From Loigolactobacillus zhaoyuanensis (GTDB lineage Bacteria > Bacillota > Bacilli > Lactobacillales > Lactobacillaceae): 64,000 bases of DNA. Positions 50,891-59,812 of this stretch are shown one piece after another (positions within the stretch are counted from its first letter, which is position 1; each line of letters starts with the position of its first letter). The stretch spans positions 1 to 64,000 of the forward strand of contig NZ_RHOE01000005.1 of NCBI RefSeq assembly GCF_003946385.1. The letters run 5' to 3'. The notes under the pieces were generated by a model, which was not told the DNA's origin, made no database searches, and saw only the letters and a program-made list of their open reading frames with translations. The translations under genes were made by a program, and so were the position numbers.

Positions 50891-51862
50891 ATGGTAGGAA
50901 TTGTTATTGCCAGTCATGGCCAATTCGCCGAAGGTATCTTGCAATCCGGAAATATGATTTTCGGCGAACAAGAAGATGTCAAAGCTGTAACGTTGATGCC
51001 CAGCGAAGGTCCAGATGACTTCAAGGCAAAAGCGCAAGCAGCAGTCAAGTCCTTCAGTGATCAAGACCAAGTATTGTTCTTAGTCGATCTTTGGGGCGGC
51101 ACACCGTTCAATCAAACAAATACTTTGTTTGAAGAACATAAGGACAAGTGGGCGATCGTTGCTGGATTGAACTTGCCAATGTTGATCGAAGCTTATGCAT
51201 CACGGCTTTCGATGAACAGTGCGCATGAGATCGCATCGCATATTATCGAAACAGCTAAAGACGGGGTCAAGGTTAAGCCAGAAGATTTGGCACCAGCCGA
51301 AGCACCCAAAGCAGCTGCTACAACAGGTGCTAGCGCAGGCTCACCTGGTAGCTTGAAGTATGTCTTAGTTCGTGTTGATTCTCGTTTATTACATGGTCAA
51401 ATTGCTACTGCTTGGTCCAAGTCGGTTAATCCAACACGGATCATCGTCGTCTCAGACTCAGTTGCTAAGGATGATCTACGTAAGAACTTAATTCAACAAG
51501 CGGCACCAGCTGGGGTTAAAGCTCACGTTGTGCCAATCGATCAGATGATTAAAATTGCTAAAGATGACAAGCATTTTGGTGGTCAACGTGCACTATTATT
51601 ATTCGAAACACCAGAAGATGCATTGCGTGCCGTTGAAGGTGGCGTACCATTCGATACACTTAATATTGGTTCAATGGCTCACTCAGTGGGTAAAGTTCAA
51701 CCAAATAAAGTGTTAGCGTTTGATCAAAAAGATATTGATACTTTTGCGCAGTTAAAAGCCAAAGGCATTAAGTTTGATGTTCGTAAAGTGCCTGGTGATT
51801 CAGGAGAAAACATGGATAATATCCTGAAAAAAGCACAAGACGAATTAAGCAAACAAGCTTAA
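50891..51862 (+). CDS. PTS mannose-class EIIAB component
   Basis: A 323-residue fusion. The IIA domain (residues 1-135) has His9 in IASHGQFAEG and VDLWGGTPFN; an Ala/Pro/Gly linker (about 136-158) follows; the IIB domain has RVDSRLLHGQIAT with His168. ATG 50891 has AGGAGG upstream; the in-frame extension from 50849 is rejected. With EIIC and EIID it should transport and phosphorylate mannose, glucose or a related hexose. Confidence 0.94.
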   Translation: MVGIVIASHGQFAEGILQSGNMIFGEQEDVKAVTLMPSEGPDDFKAKAQAAVKSFSDQDQVLFLVDLWGGTPFNQTNTLFEEHKDKWAIVAGLNLPMLIEAYASRLSMNSAHEIASHIIETAKDGVKVKPEDLAPAEAPKAAATTGASAGSPGSLKYVLVRVDSRLLHGQIATAWSKSVNPTRIIVVSDSVAKDDLRKNLIQQAAPAGVKAHVVPIDQMIKIAKDDKHFGGQRALLLFETPEDALRAVEGGVPFDTLNIGSMAHSVGKVQPNKVLAFDQKDIDTFAQLKAKGIKFDVRKVPGDSGENMDNILKKAQDELSKQA

Positions 51863-51890
51863 TAAAAAAGGAAACGGAGGATTAACAACC

Positions 51891-52700
51891 ATGGATTTAA
51901 ACTTTATTCAAGTTATATTAGTCATTATCGTGGCATTCTTCGCTGGTATGGAAGGTATTTTAGATGAATTCCATTTCCATCAGCCAGTTATTGCATGTAC
52001 GTTAATCGGCTTAGTAACCGGAGATCTAGTTCCTTGCATGATCTTAGGTGGTACATTACAGATGATCGCTTTAGGCTGGTCTAACGTCGGTGCCGCAGTT
52101 GCACCCGATGCAGCCTTAGCCGCAGTCGCATCCGCAATTATTTTAGTATTAGGTGGCCAAGGTAAAGCTGGCGTTTCATCAGCTATTGCCATCGCCGTAC
52201 CATTGGCCGTAGCCGGATTGTTATTAACAATTCTTGCTCGTACAGTTGCAACAGCTATTGTTCATATCATGGACCGTTATGCAGAAAAAGGTAGTTTCCG
52301 TGGGATCGAAGTTTGGCAATTTATCGCTATCTGTATGCAAGGTATCCGTATTGCCATCCCTGCTGCTTTGATCTTAGCAGTTGGTGCTGGTCCTGTAAGA
52401 GAATTATTAAGCTCTATGCCTACTTGGTTAACTGATGGCTTGTCCATTGGTGGTGGTATGGTCGTTGCCGTAGGTTATGCAATGGTTATCAACATGATGG
52501 CTACTGCTGAAGTATGGCCATTCTTCGCTATTGGTTTCGTATTAGCAACAGTTCAAGACTTAACATTAATTGGACTTGGTGCTATCGGTATCTCCTTGGC
52601 CTTGATCTACCTTGCTCTTTCTGAAAAGAGTGGCAGCTCAAGCAATGGTGGTCCATCAAACTCTGGTGATCCACTCGGCGATATCATAGATAACTATTAA
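51891..52700 (+). CDS. PTS mannose-class EIIC component
   Basis: A 269-residue membrane protein with about eight helices. EGILDEFHFHQPVIACTLIGLVTGD and LGGTLQMIALGWSNVGAAVAPDAALAAV are core motifs of ManY-type EIIC. A Ser/Gly-rich tail follows. The GGAGG site is 9 nt before ATG. It is the sugar channel together with EIID and is also a common class IIa bacteriocin receptor. Confidence 0.95.
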   Translation: MDLNFIQVILVIIVAFFAGMEGILDEFHFHQPVIACTLIGLVTGDLVPCMILGGTLQMIALGWSNVGAAVAPDAALAAVASAIILVLGGQGKAGVSSAIAIAVPLAVAGLLLTILARTVATAIVHIMDRYAEKGSFRGIEVWQFIAICMQGIRIAIPAALILAVGAGPVRELLSSMPTWLTDGLSIGGGMVVAVGYAMVINMMATAEVWPFFAIGFVLATVQDLTLIGLGAIGISLALIYLALSEKSGSSSNGGPSNSGDPLGDIIDNY

Positions 52701-52719
52701 CGAAAGGAGCGTATAAAAA

Positions 52720-53652
52720 ATGGCAGATAATAAAATTGCACCAACAAAAAAAGTAGCCTTAACTAAAGGCGATCGTATCTCAGTTTGGTGGCGTTCAACC
52801 TTCCTTCAAGGTTCATGGAACTACGAACGTATGCAAAATGGTGGCTGGACTTATACTTTAATTCCAGCATTGAAACGGCTCTATACAACTAAAGAAGACC
52901 GTGCTGCTGCATTGAAACGGCACATGGAATTCTTCAATACCCATCCATATCTAGCTTCACCAATTATTGGTGTAACGATGGCACTTGAAGAAGAACGTGC
53001 TAATGGCGCTCCTATCGATGACGTTGCTATTCAAGGGGTCAAAGTTGGTATGATGGGTCCTTTGGCTGGTGTCGGCGATCCAGTATTCTGGTTCACAGTT
53101 AAGCCGATCTTAGGTGCCTTAGCTGCATCTTTGGCAATCAGTGGGAACATCATGGGCCCAATCTTGTATTTCGTTATATGGAATGTAATTCGTATGGCCT
53201 TCATGTGGTATACACAAGAATTTGGTTATAAAGCGGGTTCTTCAATTTCTGAAGATCTATCTGGTGGTTTGTTACAAAAGGTTACTAAAGGTGCAACTAT
53301 CTTAGGTATGTTCATCTTAGGTTCCCTGATCAATCGTTGGGTTGTTGTTAAGTTCACCCCAGTTGTTTCGACGATTGAACAAGCTAAAGGTGCCTTCATT
53401 GATTGGGCTAAATTACCAAAAGGCTCTGCTGGTATCAAAGAAGCTTTGACGCAACAAGCTTCTGGTATGTCTTTAGATAAATTCAAAGTTACAACTTTGC
53501 AAGACAACTTGGATCAATTAATTCCAGGGTTAGCTGGATTATTGTTAACTTTCTTATGCATGTGGTTACTGAAGAAGAAAGTTTCTCCAATCATCGTTAT
53601 CCTTGGCTTGTTCGTTGTCGGTGTTGTATTGCATCTCTTACACGTTATGTAA
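52720..53652 (+). CDS. PTS mannose-class EIID component
   Basis: A 310-residue protein with WWRSTFLQGSWNYERMQNGGW and FFNTHPYLASPIIGVTMALEE near the N-terminus, the GPLAGVGDPVFWFTV motif, and C-terminal membrane helices. These are ManZ/EIID signatures. GAAAGGAG precedes the ATG. It forms the transmembrane complex with EIIC. Confidence 0.95.
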   Translation: MADNKIAPTKKVALTKGDRISVWWRSTFLQGSWNYERMQNGGWTYTLIPALKRLYTTKEDRAAALKRHMEFFNTHPYLASPIIGVTMALEEERANGAPIDDVAIQGVKVGMMGPLAGVGDPVFWFTVKPILGALAASLAISGNIMGPILYFVIWNVIRMAFMWYTQEFGYKAGSSISEDLSGGLLQKVTKGATILGMFILGSLINRWVVVKFTPVVSTIEQAKGAFIDWAKLPKGSAGIKEALTQQASGMSLDKFKVTTLQDNLDQLIPGLAGLLLTFLCMWLLKKKVSPIIVILGLFVVGVVLHLLHVM

Positions 53653-53668
53653 TCAACTGCATTTTCTT

Positions 53669-53699
53669 AGCCTGGGTCTCCACGCCCGGGCTTTTTTTG
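53669..53699 (+). terminator. Terminator after EIID
   Basis: AGCCTGGG and CCCGGGCT pair with one G-U and are followed by T residues. The DUF956 genes lie beyond it. Confidence 0.9.
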
Positions 53700-53755
53700 T
53701 TAAACTATAGGTGGCTAGTATTTTTAGAATATGAAAAAGAAATGGAGTTATGCTG

Positions 53756-54154
53756 ATGGCAGTGCAATCAATTAACACCAAAGTCGATTTAGTCGTCGAT
53801 GCAACATCTTTTATGGGAACGGCCAAGTACGGCAAAATTATGATCGGTGACAAAGGATTTGAATTTTTTAATGATCGTAACAAGCGTGATTTTATCCAGA
53901 TACCATGGGCAGAACTAGATTACGTGTTGGCATCGGTGATGTTTAAGGGACGCTGGATTCCGCGGTTTGCGATGCGCACGAAGCATAATGGCACTTATAC
54001 CTTTTCAGCTAAAAAAACAAAGGCTTTACTCCGCGGAATCCGCGAGTACGTTGATCCAAGCCATATGGTGCGTTCTTTGAGCTTTTTCGATGTTATCAAA
54101 CGCAGTATTGGTCGTTTGTTTAATTGGATCGGTCGACGAGGAAAGAAACTATAG
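53756..54154 (+). CDS. DUF956 (ManO-like) protein, copy 1
   Basis: A 132-residue cytosolic protein of the DUF956 family, usually linked to mannose PTS genes in Firmicutes. VDLVVDATSFMGTAKYGKIMIGDKGFEFF opens it; a beta-rich core and a basic C-terminus (RSIGRLFNWIGRRGKK) follow. ATG 53756 has GGAG 8 nt upstream; ATG 53750 is two codons earlier. The role is unknown; a regulator of the PTS is a guess from location. Confidence 0.85.
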   Translation: MAVQSINTKVDLVVDATSFMGTAKYGKIMIGDKGFEFFNDRNKRDFIQIPWAELDYVLASVMFKGRWIPRFAMRTKHNGTYTFSAKKTKALLRGIREYVDPSHMVRSLSFFDVIKRSIGRLFNWIGRRGKKL

Positions 54155-54158
54155 TCTA

Positions 54159-54203
54159 CTAAAATGACGTTACGCTCGTTAATTGAGTGTAACGTCATTT
54201 TAG
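54159..54203 (+). repeat. Perfect 15-bp inverted repeat between DUF956 copies
   Basis: CTAAAATGACGTTAC and GTAACGTCATTTTAG are separated by 15 nt. There is no T-tract beyond it, but the U-rich right arm may terminate transcription in either direction. Confidence 0.75.
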
Positions 54204-54328
54204 TGTAATGAAGGTGTTTTGGACCTAGGTAATCTAGACTTGCAAGGCTTCATCAGTGTTCAAGCGCGATATCAAGCGCGCTTAACTTTTTAAATGTTTA
54301 CTTTCAACCGTCTGGTCAGTTGCCTAGA

Positions 54329-54337
54329 TGCTATAAT
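54329..54337 (+). promoter_or_regulatory. Extended -10 promoter before DUF956 copy 2
   Basis: TGCTATAAT is an extended -10 element about 38 nt before the second DUF956 ATG. No clear -35. Confidence 0.5.
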
Positions 54338-54374
54338 TATTAGTAATAAGTTTAGAAAAAAGTGAGGTAGAGTA

Positions 54375-54728
54375 ATGGTCGAATCAATTAATACGCAACT
54401 TGACTTAACGGTCACTGCAACGTTGTTTTTAGGCACGCAACAATATGGTAAAATTCAACTTGGTGAGCAAGGCTTTGAGTTCATTAACAAACAGGCACAC
54501 CGTAATTCTGTTCAGTTACCGTGGACCGAAATTGAACAGGTCATCACTGAAGTTTCCGGTAAAAAGGTGAAGCGCTACACGATTCAAAGTACACGTAATG
54601 TGCGTTACGTTTTTGCGTCAAAGGATGCTAAGGCAGTTTTGCGCTTAATACGCGATCATATTGGGGCAGAAAAGTTAACGCGGGCGCCTAATTTAAAAAG
54701 TGCGATCAAACGGATCTTCACTAAATAG
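54375..54728 (+). CDS. DUF956 (ManO-like) protein, copy 2
   Basis: A 117-residue paralogue of the previous gene: INTQLDLTVTATLFLGTQQYGKIQLGEQGFEF aligns with INTKVDLVVDATSFMGTAKYGKIMIGDKGFEF. The C-terminus is shorter. The copies have diverged strongly, so duplication is old. It has its own promoter and is followed after 26 nt by the MgtC-like gene, suggesting a joint transcript. Function unknown. Confidence 0.82.
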   Translation: MVESINTQLDLTVTATLFLGTQQYGKIQLGEQGFEFINKQAHRNSVQLPWTEIEQVITEVSGKKVKRYTIQSTRNVRYVFASKDAKAVLRLIRDHIGAEKLTRAPNLKSAIKRIFTK

Positions 54729-54754
54729 TTAGTTATTGTGGGAGAAGGAATTAA

Positions 54755-55459
54755 ATGGCACTTAAAGTAACGACCTTAGAAATCGTGATCCGCTTGTTAT
54801 TGGCGGTGGTAATCGCTGGTGTGATCGGTTACGATCGTGAGTATAAAAATCGGCCAGCGGGCATCCGAACACATATTTTAGTTTGTGTTGGTGCCTGTGT
54901 CATTGCGCTGATCCAACAAAAAATCGGTTTTCAAGCAATCGACTTTGCCCGCTCATTTCCACAGTATGCTGGCGTGGTACGCGCTGATGAAGCGCGCTTG
55001 ATTGCTCAGGTAGTCAGTGGGATCGGCTTTCTTGGTGCGGGGACGATCATCGTCACTCATCATTCAATTCTGGGATTGACCACTGCTGCTAGCTTGTGGG
55101 CGACAGCAGGTCTTGGCTTAGCTGTTGGGATGGGCTATTATGAAATTGCGATTATCAGCGCGATCGTCGTCATTAGCGTGCTGATGTTTTTACAGAAAAT
55201 CATCCATGTGGATACGTTGAAAAAAATTGAAGTTAAGTATCGCGATAAGTTGGTGACTAAAGATTATTTGCGGCGGTATTTTACTGAGCAACATATTAAG
55301 ATCAACGATGTTACTTTCAATACTGAACAATCTGCGCAAGGCGTGGTCTACACTAATATTTATAAAATCAAAGTTCCGCGGCAGTTGGCATATACCCAAA
55401 TTGTTGAGGATATTTCGTTGCAGCCAGATATTGTGAAAGTACGGCTGATCAGTATTTAA
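54755..55459 (+). CDS. MgtC/SapB family membrane protein
   Basis: A 234-residue protein with four or five membrane helices followed by a soluble C-terminal domain of about 85 residues. LLLAVVIAGVIGYDREYKNRPAGIRTHILV, then QVVSGIGFLGAGTII and GLTTAASLWATAGLGLAVGMGYY are family signatures. MgtC proteins help in acid and low-magnesium stress, in some cases by acting on the F1Fo ATPase; this role is not shown here. GAGAAGG precedes the ATG. Confidence 0.9.
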   Translation: MALKVTTLEIVIRLLLAVVIAGVIGYDREYKNRPAGIRTHILVCVGACVIALIQQKIGFQAIDFARSFPQYAGVVRADEARLIAQVVSGIGFLGAGTIIVTHHSILGLTTAASLWATAGLGLAVGMGYYEIAIISAIVVISVLMFLQKIIHVDTLKKIEVKYRDKLVTKDYLRRYFTEQHIKINDVTFNTEQSAQGVVYTNIYKIKVPRQLAYTQIVEDISLQPDIVKVRLISI

Positions 55460-55579
55460 ATGCTTTGCGTCAGTTAATAATGAAAAAAATATTAGTGTTT
55501 TCTGAAATTTAAGCCAGCATTTCTTTTGAATTTTAGTTGATAAGTTTACTAGTTGCTTTACAGTTTAATATTTCACTCT

Positions 55580-55608
55580 AGCCTGGATAGCGATATCTAG
55601 GCTTTTTT
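55580..55608 (+). terminator. Terminator before the galactose locus
   Basis: AGCCTGGAT with its complement ATCTAGGCT (interrupted) and a following T run. Confidence 0.75.
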
Positions 55609-55617
55609 GTGCATAAA

Positions 55618-55681
55618 TATTTTTAGTAAAGTTTTATTGAAATTTAACTAAAAATAGATTATAATTTAGAAATCGTTTGCA
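55618..55681 (+). promoter_or_regulatory. Promoter of the galactose locus with GalR operator and cre site
   Basis: TTGAAA (55637-55642) and TATAAT (55660-55665) have a 17-nt spacer. Arms TATTTTTAGTAAA (55618-55630) and TTTAACTAAAAATA (55643-55656) form a large inverted repeat flanking and covering the -35 region, a likely GalR operator. TAGAAATCGTTTGCA (55667-55681) matches the cre consensus WTGNAANCGNWNNCW at all but one position and starts just after the -10, so CcpA should repress. Confidence 0.75.
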
Positions 55682-55748
55682 TATACAACAGATGCACCAA
55701 ACTTTTGTTAGTAAATAACTTTAACTGTGGAATAGGAGAGAATGTTTA

Positions 55749-55991
55749 ATGACAAAAAAAGATGAAAAAATCGTCATCGATCCGAAAGAGTTCGCCCAGA
55801 TGGTACTTGCGGGGAGTCCCAGAAAAGACGAAGAAGATGATCTAGTTTATATTAAGCGTCAATTACGGCTTAATTTGGAAGCGCTTATGTTAGCGCAAGA
55901 CTTTAATGATTTAGAGAAAACACAATTTGACGTTGCCAAGCAAGCGCAACGTGATGAGATTTTACAAAAAATCATTGAACGACGTTATTAA
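55749..55991 (+). CDS. Small charged protein of unknown function, first gene of the galactose locus
   Basis: An 80-residue cytosolic protein, very rich in charged residues, predicted mostly helical (EDDLVYIKRQLRLNLEALMLAQ, then FDVAKQAQRDEILQKIIERRY). I do not recognise a family. The ATG is 9 nt after ATAGGAGAGA, and the leader segment before it (AATAACTTTAACTGTGGAATAGGAG) resembles the end of the hom leader repeats. It starts 32 nt before the permease gene and shares the galactose promoter, so it is likely co-expressed with sugar uptake. Confidence 0.65.
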   Translation: MTKKDEKIVIDPKEFAQMVLAGSPRKDEEDDLVYIKRQLRLNLEALMLAQDFNDLEKTQFDVAKQAQRDEILQKIIERRY

Positions 55992-56022
55992 TTTAAAATA
56001 ATACGTAAAGGGGACTTAGAAA

Positions 56023-57444
56023 ATGAAACATGCAAAACAGTATACTTCATACGCTTTAGGTGCGTTTGGCCATGATGCATTCTATCAGACCTTAAGTACT
56101 TACTTGATGCTATTTATTACGAGTCAACTATTTGATACTAGCGATGCGGCGTTTAATGCGCGCATGATCGGTTATGTAACGTTATTGATGACTGGGATCC
56201 GGTTAGTTGAGATCATGTTTGATCCACTGATCGGTGGCGCCGTTGATAATACAGAAACACGCTGGGGTAAATTTAAACCGTGGTTGATTCTTGGTGCTGC
56301 GATCAGTTCAATTATGTTAGTCATTGTCTTTACTGATTTTGGTGGCTTAACCACGAAAAATCCTGTGCTATATTTAGTTTTATTCGGACTTTCATTTGTT
56401 ATTTTAGATATTTTTTATTCATTCAAGGATATTTCGTTTTGGTCAATGCTACCGGCTTTAAGTGTTGATTCCAAGGTGCGTGCTAAGTTCGGCACAATTG
56501 GTCGGCTTGGTTCTACCTTAGGGGCCCAAGGTGTGCCGATCATTATCTTTCCAGTGATCGTCTTTTTCTCACAACACTTTTCTGGTACTCATGGCGATAC
56601 TAAGACTCACGCAGGCTGGATCGGATTTGCCGTAGTGATCGCGTTAATTTCTTTCTTAGGCGCATTGGCAACGGCGTTTGGTACTAAAGAAAAAAAGAGC
56701 TTGATTCGTGATAATGTCGAAAAAGTACGTTTCCGTGATGTTTTCAAAGTGTTAGGTAGAAATGATCAACTCATGTGGTTGTCACTTTCTTATTTCTTGT
56801 TTGCTTTAAGTTACGTGGTCACTAATTCGCTACTAGCTTATTACTTCCAGTACGTTCTAGGTCGGGCTGATGCTTATTGGTTAGTTGGCGTGATCACAGC
56901 TATTTTAGGGATTGTTTCCGTTTCGTTGTTCCCTACGTTAGCCGCACTGATCAAACGGCGCGCAATTTATGTTGGTGGTATTGTGCTGATGTTAATTGGA
57001 TACGCTATCTTTTTACTTGCTGGGCACAGCGTCGTTGCAGTTTTGATCGCGGTTGGTATTTTCTTTTTTCCGTACCCAATGATTTTCTTGGCGGCTTTAA
57101 TGACGATCACTGATAGCGTTGAATATGGTCAGTTAAAAAATGGTACGCGTAATGAATCCGTTACTTTGTCGGTACGACCATTGTTAGATAAGGTTGCTGG
57201 TGCTATCGCCAACAGTGTAGTCGGTTTAGCAGCGGTGCATTCAGGTATGATCGGTAACGCCAAGCCGAGCAGCATTAGTGCGGGACAGTTACTGAATTTC
57301 AGAAGTTATATGTTTTTTGCGCCGATCGTATTGATCATCATTGCCGCGCTAGTCTACCTATTCAAAGTTGAATTGTCAGAAGCTAAACATAAGACGATCG
57401 TGACTGAATTAGAAACCAAGCTAAAAGCAACGCAGAATAAGTAA
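56023..57444 (+). CDS. GPH-family sugar:cation symporter (galactose/galactoside permease)
   Basis: A 473-residue transporter with about 12 TM helices of the glycoside-pentoside-hexuronide family. The N-terminal DAFYQTLSTYLMLFIT, EIMFDPLIGGAVDNTETRWGKFKPWLI and the central TDSVEYGQLKNGTRNESV are family motifs. It lacks the C-terminal EIIA-like domain of LacS, so it is not regulated in that way. Its position before galK points to galactose or a galactoside as substrate. ATG follows AAAGGGGA. Confidence 0.88.
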   Translation: MKHAKQYTSYALGAFGHDAFYQTLSTYLMLFITSQLFDTSDAAFNARMIGYVTLLMTGIRLVEIMFDPLIGGAVDNTETRWGKFKPWLILGAAISSIMLVIVFTDFGGLTTKNPVLYLVLFGLSFVILDIFYSFKDISFWSMLPALSVDSKVRAKFGTIGRLGSTLGAQGVPIIIFPVIVFFSQHFSGTHGDTKTHAGWIGFAVVIALISFLGALATAFGTKEKKSLIRDNVEKVRFRDVFKVLGRNDQLMWLSLSYFLFALSYVVTNSLLAYYFQYVLGRADAYWLVGVITAILGIVSVSLFPTLAALIKRRAIYVGGIVLMLIGYAIFLLAGHSVVAVLIAVGIFFFPYPMIFLAALMTITDSVEYGQLKNGTRNESVTLSVRPLLDKVAGAIANSVVGLAAVHSGMIGNAKPSSISAGQLLNFRSYMFFAPIVLIIIAALVYLFKVELSEAKHKTIVTELETKLKATQNK

Positions 57445-57475
57445 TAGTGAATAAATTTATTTGTTTTTCAGGTAT

Positions 57476-57544
57476 ACAAGTCTTGTACTTGTAACCGTTT
57501 TATTTTATACTAGCCACATAGATATAGTGAAGTTTAGTAAAACT
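57476..57544 (+). promoter_or_regulatory. galK promoter with inverted-repeat operators
   Basis: TTGTAC (57483-57488) and TATACT (57506-57511) are 17 nt apart. ACAAGT-cttgt-ACTTGT (57476-57492) is a perfect inverted repeat over the -35. AGTTTAGTAAAACT (57531-57544), just before the ribosome binding site, shares TTTAGTAAA with the operator of the first galactose promoter and is a second likely GalR site. Confidence 0.65.
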
Positions 57545-57557
57545 AGGAGGTTCTACC

Positions 57558-58724
57558 ATGAACGCAACAGACTTACGCAGTGAATTCAAAGCTTACTTTA
57601 AAACTGAACCAGAACGTGTCTTCTTTTCTCCTGGCCGAATCAATTTGATCGGTGAACATACCGATTATAACGGCGGGCACGTGTTTCCTTGTGCAATTAG
57701 TTTTGGTACTTATGGTGTTTATGCCGAGCGGCAAGACACAACGGTGCGGATGTATTCAGCCAATGTACCTGATCAGGGAACGGTCACGTTTGATATTCAT
57801 GATTTAGCTTATGACAAAGCAGCTGGTTGGACCAATTATCCAAAAGGGATGCTTTATGAACTGAACCAGGCTGGCTTTAAGTTGACGCATGGTTTTGATT
57901 TATATGTTCATGGTAATTTACCTGATGGCGCTGGGCTTTCTTCATCAGCTTCAATTGAATTATTAATGGGCACAATTGCCCGTGCAGTTTATGATTTAGA
58001 TATTTCTCAATTGGCCTTAGTCGATACTGGTAAAAAAGTTGAAAACGATTATATCGGTGTTAATTCAGGAATTATGGACCAATTTGCTATCGGTATGGGT
58101 AAAAAGAACCAAGCTATTTTACTAGATACGAATACGATGAAATACCAATACAGTCCAGTAGAGTTAGGCGACCGTGTGATCGTGATCATGAATACGAATA
58201 AACGCCGCGAATTACAGGATTCTAAATACAACGAGCGCCGCAGTGAATGTGAGGCGGCTTTAGCCCAGCTGCAAGAACAACTACCAATTAAGTCATTAGG
58301 TGATTTGGATAAGGATGGTTTTGATCGCGCAGCTTACTTGATCAATGATGATACTTTACTACGACGCGCACGCCACGCAGTTTTTGAAAATCAGCGTGCT
58401 TTGCAGGCAACGACGGCATTAAGTGAAAATGATCTGACCACCTTTGGTCATTTAGTTAACGCATCGCACGTTTCTTTGCACTTTGATTATGAAGTTACGG
58501 GTAAAGAATTAGATACATTGGTGGAAACAGCTTGGCAGCAACCCGGTGTGCTGGGTGCACGGATGACTGGCGCCGGTTTTGGTGGGTGCGCCATTGCCAT
58601 CGTAGCCAAGGATCAAGTTGCAGCGTTCCAAACTAACGTAGGTGCCACTTATCAAGAAGTTATCGGCTACGCGCCCACTTTCTACGTGGCTGAAATTGCC
58701 GACGGACCTAGCGAAGTAGCGTAA
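57558..58724 (+). CDS. galK: Galactokinase
   Basis: A 388-residue GHMP kinase, first step of the Leloir pathway (galactose to Gal-1-P). GRINLIGEHTDYNGG is the galactokinase signature, LPDGAGLSSSASIE the ATP loop, and GARMTGAGFGGCAIA the C-terminal motif. Length is standard. AGGAGG lies 9 nt before the ATG. Confidence 0.98.
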   Translation: MNATDLRSEFKAYFKTEPERVFFSPGRINLIGEHTDYNGGHVFPCAISFGTYGVYAERQDTTVRMYSANVPDQGTVTFDIHDLAYDKAAGWTNYPKGMLYELNQAGFKLTHGFDLYVHGNLPDGAGLSSSASIELLMGTIARAVYDLDISQLALVDTGKKVENDYIGVNSGIMDQFAIGMGKKNQAILLDTNTMKYQYSPVELGDRVIVIMNTNKRRELQDSKYNERRSECEAALAQLQEQLPIKSLGDLDKDGFDRAAYLINDDTLLRRARHAVFENQRALQATTALSENDLTTFGHLVNASHVSLHFDYEVTGKELDTLVETAWQQPGVLGARMTGAGFGGCAIAIVAKDQVAAFQTNVGATYQEVIGYAPTFYVAEIADGPSEVA

Positions 58725-58812
58725 GGTGATCTAGAAGGCGTAAAATCCGCTTTTCCGATCGTGCTTTTACTGGTATGTTTCAATCAATTTATTACTCTTG
58801 GAGGTTCATAAA

Positions 58813-59811
58813 ATGACAGTTTTAGTTCTTGGTGGTGCTGGCTATATCGGCTCACATACCGTTGACCGTTTGGTGGAAAAAGGCTTTGATGTAGCAGTCG
58901 TCGATAATTTAGTGACTGGTCACAAAGCCGCAATTAATTCCAAAGCACGCTTTTATTACGGGGATGTGCGCGATACTAGTTTCTTAGAACAAGTTTTTAC
59001 TACTGAAAAAATTGACAGTGTCGTACATTTTGCGGCCTTTTCTGTGGTGCCTGAATCAATGCGTGTACCGTTAAAATATTTCGACAATAACACGGCCGGC
59101 ATGATCAACTTGCTGGAAGTTATGGAACGGCATAATGTTAAGCAGATCGTCTTCTCATCGACGGCGGCGACTTATGGCGAGCCCAAGCAGATTCCAATCA
59201 AGGAAACTGATCCGCAGGTGCCAACTAACCCTTATGGTGAAAGTAAATTAGCCATGGAAAAAATCATGCATTGGGCTGATCTGGCTTCTGGTATCAAGTT
59301 TGTAGCCTTGCGCTACTTCAACGTTGCCGGCGCTAAAGCTGACGGCAGCATCGGCGAAGATCATCATCCGGAAACGCATTTAGTACCGATCATTTTGCAA
59401 GTGGCTGCTGGTGAGCGCGCTGAGTTGAAGATTTTTGGTGCTGATTATCCGACCAAAGATGGTACCAATGTTCGCGATTATGTGCATGTCGTTGATTTAG
59501 CTGATGCGCACATTTTGGCGTTAGCCTACTTGGCTAAAGGCAACGACAGTGACGCCTTTAATCTAGGCTCAGCCACTGGCTTTTCTAACCAAGAGATTCT
59601 CGAAGCGGCGCGCAAAGTCACTGGGCAACCAATCCCGGCAACAATGGCACCACGGCGGCCTGGTGATCCGGCAACCTTGATTGCTGCTAGCGACAAAGCA
59701 CGGCAAACGTTAGGCTGGCAACCGCAGTATGACAACATTGAAGATATCATCCGTACCGCGTGGAATTGGAAACAGGGTCATCCGCAAGGTTATGGGGAAG
59801 GGGCAAAATAG
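58813..59811 (+). CDS. galE: UDP-glucose 4-epimerase
   Basis: A 332-residue SDR enzyme interconverting UDP-glucose and UDP-galactose. GGAGYIGSH binds NAD, STAATYG and the YGESK pair (Tyr about 141, Lys about 145) are catalytic, and [18 protein letters not shown] and RDYVHVVDL are family motifs. ATG 58813 has TTGGAGG upstream; the five-codon in-frame extension is rejected. UDP-Gal from here can feed the Glf enzyme at 27.7 kb. Confidence 0.98.
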   Translation: MTVLVLGGAGYIGSHTVDRLVEKGFDVAVVDNLVTGHKAAINSKARFYYGDVRDTSFLEQVFTTEKIDSVVHFAAFSVVPESMRVPLKYFDNNTAGMINLLEVMERHNVKQIVFSSTAATYGEPKQIPIKETDPQVPTNPYGESKLAMEKIMHWADLASGIKFVALRYFNVAGAKADGSIGEDHHPETHLVPIILQVAAGERAELKIFGADYPTKDGTNVRDYVHVVDLADAHILALAYLAKGNDSDAFNLGSATGFSNQEILEAARKVTGQPIPATMAPRRPGDPATLIAASDKARQTLGWQPQYDNIEDIIRTAWNWKQGHPQGYGEGAK

Positions 59812-59812
59812 T

